Source of the DNA: an uncultured Pedobacter sp.
GTDB taxonomy: Bacteria; Bacteroidota; Bacteroidia; Sphingobacteriales; Sphingobacteriaceae
DNA: 13,566 nt
Assembly: GCA_946478755.1 (NCBI GenBank)
Contig: CAMLDJ010000138.1
Location: 1-13,566, forward strand
Direction of reading: 5' to 3'
This document shows, in pieces, positions 8,175 through 13,566 of the stretch; position 1 is the stretch's first letter, and each line of letters begins with the position of its first letter. The position numbers and the translations under genes were made by a program. The notes under the pieces were generated by a model. The model had not been told where the DNA came from, ran no database searches, and worked only from the letters and a program-made list of their open reading frames with translations.

Positions 8175-8438
8175 TTAAGTCAGGGCTTGTTTCCACAATC
8201 GATATGCGGCCGGCATACAGGTACCACACGGCCGGTAGCCTGATGCCTTAGCCTCCTGTTCATTCTTAAAGAAAACTCTATTTTCAACATTCATGCGTTT
8301 GCCAGACTTGCAGGAAAGTAGACCGTAGATCTTTCCCTTACTATATCCTGCCAACGTTATATCACCATTTACAATCAGCCGTGCTAATGCCCGTTTTGCT
8401 GAAAAAGGAGTGTCGCCCAGTTCAATATGTGAAACCAT
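8175..8438 (-). CDS. stand-alone Ada-type zinc-binding domain protein lacking the methyl-acceptor Cys
   Basis: An 87-residue protein. Residues 36-77 resemble the N-terminal metal-binding domain of Ada: IYGLLSCKSGKRMNVENRVFF, then AKASGYRPCGTCMP. In E. coli Ada four cysteines (38, 42, 69, 72) bind zinc, and Cys38 accepts methyl from DNA phosphotriesters. Here C43, C71 and C74 match Cys42, 69 and 72, while the Cys38 position is a Gly (39). Only three cysteines remain, so methyl transfer by the Ada mechanism is not expected. Zinc would need a fourth ligand such as water or His. No AraC-type or methyltransferase domain follows. Similar mini proteins are, to my knowledge, common in Bacteroidetes and of unknown role. 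DNA binding is inferred from the fold. The gene converges on the phosphatase operon (23-bp gap). Confidence 0.8.
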   Translation of the reverse strand: MVSHIELGDTPFSAKRALARLIVNGDITLAGYSKGKIYGLLSCKSGKRMNVENRVFFKNEQEAKASGYRPCGTCMPAAYRLWKQALT

Positions 8439-8617
8439 CTGTGAATTATCCAGTTAAAATTCGCTTTCTTTATACTTTTACCAGCTGTAAAATACGCGAT
8501 TCCTGTTTGATATTAAATCTGATTCCTGCTGAGTTAAACCTTTATGCAGTATTCCTGTTATTGTTATATGGGTAGAATTAGAGATCCTTATACTGACAAC
8601 CACCAAAAGAATATATC

Positions 8618-8884
8618 ATGTGTAATTTTGCAATCGAATATCCAAAATCTAAAGACCAAATGGTTAATCAGTTAAAAATTGCTATCGAATCTCAGACAGA
8701 TGGAATTTTTCAGGGTGATATCTCTGCAGGGCTATTTTCTTTTTCGGCAAAGGGTTTTGACCTTGCTGGTAACTATACAATTAACGGCGATACAGTAGCC
8801 GTTCAGATCACAAAGAAACCCTGGCTGCTTTCCTGTAATAAAATTGAGAGGGAGATTAAAAAGTATCTTGAATTGGGCTATTAA
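8618..8884 (+). CDS. small conserved-looking protein of unknown function (88 aa)
   Basis: No enzyme motif is visible. The layout is an N-terminal strand (CNFAIEYP), an amphipathic helix (DQMVNQLKIAIESQ), then a run of Gly-separated strands (GIFQGDISAGLFSFSAKG, DLAGNYTINGDTVAVQIT), and a last helix (CNKIEREIKKYLEL). This strand-helix-meander-helix pattern, with KKPWLLSCNKIE near the end, recalls a group of small cytoplasmic Bacteroidetes proteins of unknown function that I know only as hypothetical. It has no signal peptide. It is divergent from the Ada-like gene (179-bp spacer) and convergent with htrA (13-bp gap), so it is transcribed alone. No clear promoter or ribosome binding site was found upstream. 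Confidence 0.7.
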   Translation: MCNFAIEYPKSKDQMVNQLKIAIESQTDGIFQGDISAGLFSFSAKGFDLAGNYTINGDTVAVQITKKPWLLSCNKIEREIKKYLELGY

Positions 8885-8897
8885 TTCTATTTACAGA

Positions 8898-10391
8898 TCA
8901 AGCTCCTAATGGGAAATTAAAGATAAAGCCCGCACCGTCGGAAGTAACACCTTCTATCCGTGCCATGCCATTTCTCGATTGCCCCAGCAGGCGGCTAAAA
9001 TCTTCGACAGTATTTACCGGACTGCCATTTACTGTTGTAATGATCGTTCCTGCTGGAATACCAGCATGGTCAAAAAAGCCGCCGCTTTGTATATCAGTGA
9101 TCACTATTCCCGACCTTAATCTGTAACGTTCTTTAAACGCAGGCTCAAGCGGCGCAAAGCTTGCACCGAATCTTTGCCGTAAGTCAAGCTCCTGCCGGTT
9201 GTTACGGGCCAGGCCGGATACACTTTCCTGTCCTTTTAGCGTTACCGATACCTGATTTTTATTGCCACTACGCAGATACTCCAGAGTGATTTTTTCGCCC
9301 GGACGGCGTCTTGCTATCTGCTCCGAGAATTCTGCTGACGACGCAACGTTTAATCCATCAATTTGCTGAATAACATCGCCCGCTTTTAGCCCCGCCGAAG
9401 AGGCTGCACTACCAGGTTGTACATCTGTGATATATACGCCATTTATCTTTCCCGGATCGATACCCTGCTGTTTCAATAATTCGTCTTCAGCAGAGGGCGG
9501 AGGAAAGCTTACGCCTATATACGCACGTTTTACTTCTCCAAACTGTTTAAAATCATTGATTATCTTTTTGGCGAGATTAACCGGGATAGCAAAGCCATAT
9601 CCGGTATAACTACCTGTCTGGGAGGCAATGGCGGCATTGATGCCGATCAACTGTCCCGCAGTATTAACCAGTGCTCCACCACTGTTACCTGGATTAATAG
9701 CCGCATCAGTTTGAATAAACGATTCAACAGAAGTACCGGCAGAGGAAAGACCGTCCCTGGCGGACCGGTCAAGAATGCCGATATTTCGGCCTTTTGCGCT
9801 AACAATTCCGGCAGTCACCGTTGAACTGAGCGACAGCGGATAGCCTACTGCCAGTACCCATTCGCCAATCTGTACCGCGTCAGAGTTGCCAAGCAGAACG
9901 ACCGGCAGTTCCTTTGCCTGAATTTTTACCAATGCAAGATCTGTATTCGGGTCTGTGCCAACAATCGTGCCTTTGAATGTGCGTCTGTCTGGCAGGACCA
10001 CCTCGATTTGCGAGGCATTTTCGACAACGTGATTATTGGTAATCACATAGCCGTCTGCGCTAATAATTACACCGGAACCAGAACCTGTTATGCTTTCTCC
10101 TGCTGAAGGACTTCCAAAAAGCTCCTCAAGCAAACCGGATGATCTGCGCGCTGACTCGATATATAATGTTTTTAAATGGACTACTGCAGGGATAACCGCT
10201 GCTGCAGCTCGTACAAAGTCAGGATTTCCTGCTGATGACAAGGTTTTTGAACGGTTATTTGTAAATTGGACTTGTTTGTTTTCAGTCAATAACGGCCCAT
10301 TTGATTTGCGTTGTAGAATCACAGAGCCTGACAGTGTAATAACTGAGGTAATTAACGCGGTGGCTAAAATTATTATTGCTGTTTTTCTCAT
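8898..10391 (-). CDS. HtrA/Deg family periplasmic serine protease with two PDZ domains
   Basis: A 497-residue protein of normal Deg length. Residues 5-26 form an uncleaved or cleaved signal/anchor helix. The trypsin-like domain (about 57-280) has the whole triad: His121 in ITNNHVV, Asp151 in DPNTDLALVK, and Ser237 in INPGNSGGALV. Two PDZ domains follow, about 289-385 (opening AYIGVSF; GLKAGDVIQQIDG) and about 410-495 (SGIVITDIQSGGFFDHAGI; IITTVNG). The family degrades or refolds damaged envelope proteins. The LA loop is short, as in DegS/DegQ-like enzymes rather than E. coli DegP. The gene lies 74 bp downstream of the PAS histidine kinase gene on the same strand, so readthrough from the kinase is possible. 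I leave the symbol empty because DegP, DegQ and HtrA cannot be separated here. Confidence 0.93.
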   Translation of the reverse strand: MRKTAIIILATALITSVITLSGSVILQRKSNGPLLTENKQVQFTNNRSKTLSSAGNPDFVRAAAAVIPAVVHLKTLYIESARRSSGLLEELFGSPSAGESITGSGSGVIISADGYVITNNHVVENASQIEVVLPDRRTFKGTIVGTDPNTDLALVKIQAKELPVVLLGNSDAVQIGEWVLAVGYPLSLSSTVTAGIVSAKGRNIGILDRSARDGLSSAGTSVESFIQTDAAINPGNSGGALVNTAGQLIGINAAIASQTGSYTGYGFAIPVNLAKKIINDFKQFGEVKRAYIGVSFPPPSAEDELLKQQGIDPGKINGVYITDVQPGSAASSAGLKAGDVIQQIDGLNVASSAEFSEQIARRRPGEKITLEYLRSGNKNQVSVTLKGQESVSGLARNNRQELDLRQRFGASFAPLEPAFKERYRLRSGIVITDIQSGGFFDHAGIPAGTIITTVNGSPVNTVEDFSRLLGQSRNGMARIEGVTSDGAGFIFNFPLGA

Positions 10392-10465
10392 AATAGTACG
10401 GTTAATAAACTTTGCTGAAAACCTACAATCTTAACAGAATAGAAGAAGTACAGTTTAAACTAATA

Positions 10466-11626
10466 TTATCTTTTTTTAACCCCTGGCGCTTTACCGGGCT
10501 CTTCCACCAATCTAGGTGCATACTCGTTTCTTTCCATTTTTCTGCATAGTGGAATCTCCACATAGAATTTACTCCCTATGTTTTCCGTGCTTTCAAACCA
10601 GACTCTGCCACCCTGGGCTTCAGTATATGACTTCACGATCCACATGCCAAGTCCAATGGATTTCTGGCCATCTTTACCTTTTCTGCCAGCCTTTGTATAT
10701 TTGCAAAAAAGAAGTGGTTGCAAACTTTTCGGAATGCCGATGCCATTATCGGATACAATTGTTAAAACGGTATTTTCAAGCTGCTCCAGGTGCACAGTTA
10801 TCTTAGCGCCTCTGCCCGTAAATTTGATGGCATTTGAGACCAGATTGTTGACAATCTGCAGATACTTCATACAGTCTACTTCTGCATATATGAAATCATG
10901 GGAATGCGTGTAGGCAAAATGCTTTTCTGCCTTTAATTGTGAATTGAGGTAAACCTTCATGACTTCATTTACTTCCCAGACCAGCTCAGTCCTTTCTTTG
11001 TTTACTTCTACGCCCACAGTATCCAATGATTCCATTCTTATGATGTCTTGCACCAGATTGATATTACGCCTGGATATTTCGGCAATCATCCGTGTCCACT
11101 CATGGATTTCCCTGTTTTCATTTTCAGGTAATTTTTTGCCAATGGCTTTGGCAAGGCCAGCGACGATACTGATGGGGCCCCGAAGGTCGTGCGCAAGTAT
11201 TTCGAGTGTAGCGTCTTTCCATCCATTTATTTTTTGCATATTAAAGATTCCCAGTTTCCTTGCGGAATCGTCTTCCAGTATGCCGGTTAAATACTTGACC
11301 TTGTCCTTTTCCAATATAGGATAGACCTTAAGCTTTACCCATCTTTCGACACCATCTGCTCTGACAATCCGGAAGTCCAGAAAACTATTGACCTTATAGG
11401 TAAGCAGACTATTGAAATTCTCTCTAACATATTCCTGATCCTCAGGGTGGATCATCTCCAGAAATAGTTTGGGGTGATCATAAAGGTCATTGCATTTTTT
11501 TTTTGTAAAGTGCTCAAATGCCTCGTTTATATAAGTAAATTTCAGTTCATCGGGTTTAAATATAAAAAAGATCTCATCAGACTGTTTTGCCATCTCTCTT
11601 AAGATCGCACTTTCTGGATTTTTCAT
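10466..11626 (-). CDS. soluble PAS-domain sensor histidine kinase
   Basis: A 386-residue kinase without membrane helices or signal peptide, hence cytoplasmic. A PAS domain of the PAS_3 type spans about 13-120 (FTYINEAFEHFT; MIHPEDQEYV; FRIVRADGVERWVKLKVYPI). A HisKA dimerisation region follows (about 137-200), with the phospho-accepting His146 in ILAHDLRGP. The ATPase domain (about 250-360) shows the N box NNLVSNAIKF (N265), G1 DNGIGI (293-298) and G2 GLGMWIVKS (325-333). A charged tail of about 25 residues ends the protein. No receiver domain or response-regulator gene is in the window, so it is an orphan here; its partner must lie elsewhere. The PAS ligand is unknown. htrA lies 74 bp downstream, which suggests, without proving, a link to envelope stress. 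The 249 bp upstream hold no gene, and I found no convincing promoter there. Confidence 0.92.
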   Translation of the reverse strand: MKNPESAILREMAKQSDEIFFIFKPDELKFTYINEAFEHFTKKKCNDLYDHPKLFLEMIHPEDQEYVRENFNSLLTYKVNSFLDFRIVRADGVERWVKLKVYPILEKDKVKYLTGILEDDSARKLGIFNMQKINGWKDATLEILAHDLRGPISIVAGLAKAIGKKLPENENREIHEWTRMIAEISRRNINLVQDIIRMESLDTVGVEVNKERTELVWEVNEVMKVYLNSQLKAEKHFAYTHSHDFIYAEVDCMKYLQIVNNLVSNAIKFTGRGAKITVHLEQLENTVLTIVSDNGIGIPKSLQPLLFCKYTKAGRKGKDGQKSIGLGMWIVKSYTEAQGGRVWFESTENIGSKFYVEIPLCRKMERNEYAPRLVEEPGKAPGVKKR

Positions 11627-11875
11627 TTAAGTATGGTTTAAAATCAAATCAGCTTGCTAAAGATCAGTAGTAATTATCGTTTCTTGAATCCGCAGATTAG
11701 CGGAAAAGGCATGGGAACATGATGGGAGCAATGCTGATGATTATCAACATTTAACACCGTTTTTTGTTTCGCTGAATTTGCAACAGAAAGGCGGGGCACC
11801 GGGTCTATAATGAGTTACCGGTCTGTCTTAACCTATGCAAAGAGGATAATTTTCGGATAGGACGCAATTGCTCAG

Positions 11876-12754
11876 TCACAGGCTTTCCAATCTAATTTTA
11901 AGGTACTCATTTCTGTGTTGAAGCGGGGTTTTTCCGGTTACTTCTTTAAACTGCTTATTAAAATTGGAAATCGTAGTATAACCTGAATCATAACTTACGC
12001 TGTTGATGCTGGTCTTATTTTCATTCAAAAGTTTCCGTGCATAGTCAATCCGCAGTTCTTTCAAAAAATCAGAAAATGATTTGTTTACCCTCGATTTGAA
12101 ATACCGGCTAAAGGACGTTGGAGTCATGTTTACCAGCTCGGCGACGACTTCCAGGCTAACTTTATGCCTAAAGTTTTTCATTACGTAATGATAGATCTTG
12201 TTCATCCTGTCAGATTCCGTTTTATTGTTTATTGGAATGTAGTTGACATGGGTGATAGGCAGACAGTCAGCAGACTCAGCAATCGTGTCAAGGATCTGAA
12301 GCAGGATGATGATTCGTGATGCCCCTTTGGCATGAAGCAGCTTTTGCATCATTTGCCTAACTGTCTTATTCGTTTGGCCATGAATTTCAAGTCCTCTGCC
12401 TGCTTTTTCAAACAGCAGACGAATGTTTTCCAATTCTTCCTTTAGGTTAATGACATTGCCCAAAAAGTGTTCTGGAAAATAAATAACTATGCCAAGGGTT
12501 TTGGAAGACCTTTGTTGATCCGATGGGTCATTACGCCACAAGTGAGGCAAATTAGGACCAGTAAAAACGAGATCGCCTGGATTAAAGGCTTTGATGTTGT
12601 CTCCGATAAAGCGTGTCCCCCGACCTTTTAAGACCAAAAATAGCTGATATTCAGGATGTAAATGTAAGTTGGGGTCAAAATTCAATTGTTCCAGCCGTTT
12701 GACCACGAGGATTTTGGACTGTGGGATCGCCGATTTTTGAATGACAGATTTCAT
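11876..12754 (-). CDS. AraC-family transcriptional regulator with N-terminal cupin domain
   Basis: This 292-residue regulator has an N-terminal cupin-like sensor domain (about 15-95), with HLHPEYQLFLVLKGRG, FNPGDLVFTGPNLPHLW and a His-rich rim (H31, H33, H71). A linker of mixed helices follows. The C-terminal AraC/XylS DNA-binding domain (about 183-286) has two helix-turn-helix units: VSLEVVAELVNMTPTSFSRY with FKSRVNKSFSDFL, and the signature SINSVSYDSGYTTISNFNKQFKEVTGKTPLQHR. Cupin-AraC regulators of this kind commonly control sugar or glycan genes in Bacteroidetes. It diverges from the ThuA-domain gene across 119 bp, so it may control that gene and itself. A good promoter lies just upstream of its start. 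The effector is not predictable. Confidence 0.93.
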   Translation of the reverse strand: MKSVIQKSAIPQSKILVVKRLEQLNFDPNLHLHPEYQLFLVLKGRGTRFIGDNIKAFNPGDLVFTGPNLPHLWRNDPSDQQRSSKTLGIVIYFPEHFLGNVINLKEELENIRLLFEKAGRGLEIHGQTNKTVRQMMQKLLHAKGASRIIILLQILDTIAESADCLPITHVNYIPINNKTESDRMNKIYHYVMKNFRHKVSLEVVAELVNMTPTSFSRYFKSRVNKSFSDFLKELRIDYARKLLNENKTSINSVSYDSGYTTISNFNKQFKEVTGKTPLQHRNEYLKIRLESL

Positions 12755-12770
12755 TAAATATGAAAGTACG

Positions 12771-12801
12771 CAAAAATAAATAAATGATATAATAAACTCA
12801 A
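12771..12801 (-). promoter_or_regulatory. Bacteroidetes-type promoter of the AraC-family gene
   Basis: Read on the minus strand, TTG (12801-12799) is followed after exactly 20 bp by TATTTTTG (12778-12771), a full match to the TTG / TAnnTTTG consensus of Bacteroidetes housekeeping sigma factor at accepted spacing. Transcription would start near 12764, about 10 nt before the ATG, giving a very short leader. AT-rich DNA raises the chance of a random match. Confidence 0.5.
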
Positions 12802-12851
12802 TAACTGATAAGATTTAGATAAAATAATGGTTTGAATAATTGCTTATTTGT

Positions 12852-12872
12852 ATAACCAAATGTGATAACCAA
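12852..12872 (+). repeat. 8-bp direct repeat ATAACCAA just before the ThuA start
   Basis: ATAACCAA occurs at 12852-12859 and again at 12865-12872, 13 bp start to start, ending one base before the ATG of the ThuA gene. It could be a paired operator half-site for the divergent AraC regulator, acting at the translation start region, or a chance repeat in AT-rich DNA. Confidence 0.3.
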
Positions 12873-12873
12873 T

Positions 12874-13566
12874 ATGAGAAAGTTTATTTTTCTAATCATA
12901 CTCACCAGTTCCGTGTTCCAATATTGTTCCAACAGAACCCTGGTAACTGGCAGTAATGCCGAAAAACACACCCCACGCAGAGCAGAAGTCTTATTTCTAG
13001 GCAATGAAAGTACCCACCACAATTCATCCAGATTTGCCCCAATGCTGATCAGTCCGCTTTTTGAACTGGGCATTAATGTAACTTACACAGCAGATACCAG
13101 TCTCTTGAACACGGAAACCTTAAATAAATACGACGGCATTATCATTTATGGTAATTACGATTCAATAAGCACGGATAAGGAAATGGCACTCAAGAAATTC
13201 GTGGAAGGTGGAAAGGCTTTAATCCCTATTCATTCCGCTTCCTTTTGCTTCAGAAATTCCGACTGGTATATCCATGCGGTAGGGGGACAGTTCCGCAGCC
13301 ATAAAACAGGAGTGTTCTCTGCTGTTACCACGAATAAGAACCATCCGGTTATGAAGGGTGTAAAACCCTTTACATCCTGGGATGAAACCTATGTACATAC
13401 CCGGCTCAATAAGGATATGACTGTTTTACAGGAGCGTGTAGATGGAGATTTTCGTGAGCCCTATACCTGGGTTCGTAAACAGGGAAAGGGTAGGGTCTTT
13501 TATACAGCAAGCGGTCATAACGATAGTACCTGGAAACAGCCCGGTTTTATAAAATTAATAGGAAAT
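12874..13566 (+). CDS. ThuA-domain exported protein (probable lipoprotein), 3' partial
   Basis: The frame is open from ATG 12874 to the end of the window (231 residues visible). Residues 1-17 form a signal sequence ending at Cys18 (SSVFQYCSN), a possible but non-canonical lipobox. From residue 38 the sequence is a ThuA-type (class I glutamine-amidotransferase-like) domain: EVLFLGNESTHHNSSRFAP, YDGIIIYGNYDSIS, FVEGGKALIPIHSASFCF, AVGGQFRSHKTG, ETYVHTRL and SGHNDSTWKQPGF. ThuA proteins are tied to trehalose and other sugar use, and exported members in Bacteroidetes are often the first domain of long proteins that also carry dehydrogenase and haem-binding cytochrome c modules. Whether that holds here depends on sequence beyond the window. 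It diverges from the AraC regulator, its likely controller. No consensus promoter was found for it. Confidence 0.88.
   Translation, partial: MRKFIFLIILTSSVFQYCSNRTLVTGSNAEKHTPRRAEVLFLGNESTHHNSSRFAPMLISPLFELGINVTYTADTSLLNTETLNKYDGIIIYGNYDSISTDKEMALKKFVEGGKALIPIHSASFCFRNSDWYIHAVGGQFRSHKTGVFSAVTTNKNHPVMKGVKPFTSWDETYVHTRLNKDMTVLQERVDGDFREPYTWVRKQGKGRVFYTASGHNDSTWKQPGFIKLIGN

Noticed and set aside
10418..10425. TAGGTTTT on the minus strand upstream of htrA as a -7 box.
   Set aside because: One mismatch and no TTG at 17-23 bp upstream, so it cannot be told from chance.
11690..11706. Short hairpin TCCGC/GCGGA upstream of the kinase gene.
   Set aside because: Only five base pairs, no flanking T-run and no matching copy elsewhere in the window.
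12798..13073. Minus-strand open frame opposite the start of the ThuA gene.
   Set aside because: The opposite strand encodes a clear ThuA domain with a signal sequence, and the minus-strand product has no recognisable feature.

Overview
This window looks like chromosomal DNA of a Bacteroidetes bacterium, most likely of the Sphingobacteriaceae (Pedobacter/Mucilaginibacter type). The reasons are moderate AT-richness, AT-rich gene starts without clear Shine-Dalgarno sequences, a good TTG-N20-TAnnTTTG promoter, and gene families typical of that phylum: a short MutS-like ATPase, a YncE-propeller/alkaline-phosphatase fusion, an Ada-like mini protein, an AraC regulator next to a ThuA gene, and a PAS histidine kinase. 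The genus is an inference. I see no mobile element, CRISPR array, tRNA, rRNA or prophage.

Left part (1-3813). The window opens inside the last part of a PEP-utilising enzyme with its phosphohistidine swivel domain (rifampin phosphotransferase or PEP synthase type). It converges on an alpha/beta hydrolase that is preceded, in the same reading frame and after a single stop, by an unlisted 58-residue membrane miniprotein. A 449-residue MutS-type ATPase lacking the mismatch-reading domains follows on the plus strand. Next come two minus-strand genes: a 96-residue protein of unknown function and a four-helix DUF1772 (anthrone oxygenase-like) membrane protein.

Middle part (4055-8151). A tight three-gene plus-strand operon has gaps of 12 and 2 bp. 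It encodes a Tat-signal calcineurin-type metallophosphoesterase, a secreted beta-rich protein that is probably in the outer membrane, and an 813-residue secreted beta-propeller/alkaline-phosphatase-superfamily fusion. Two unrelated exported phosphoesterases and a surface protein suggest an extracytoplasmic phosphoester-processing unit. This is the most system-like part of the window.

Right part (8175-13566). Two divergent small genes come first: an Ada-type zinc domain without the methyl-accepting cysteine, and an 88-residue unknown. Then come a two-PDZ HtrA/Deg protease and, upstream of it on the same strand, a soluble PAS histidine kinase with no response regulator in view. At the end an AraC-family regulator diverges from a ThuA-domain exported protein that runs off the window. 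The 119 bp between them contain a good promoter for the regulator and an 8-bp direct repeat just before the ThuA start, so local regulation is plausible.
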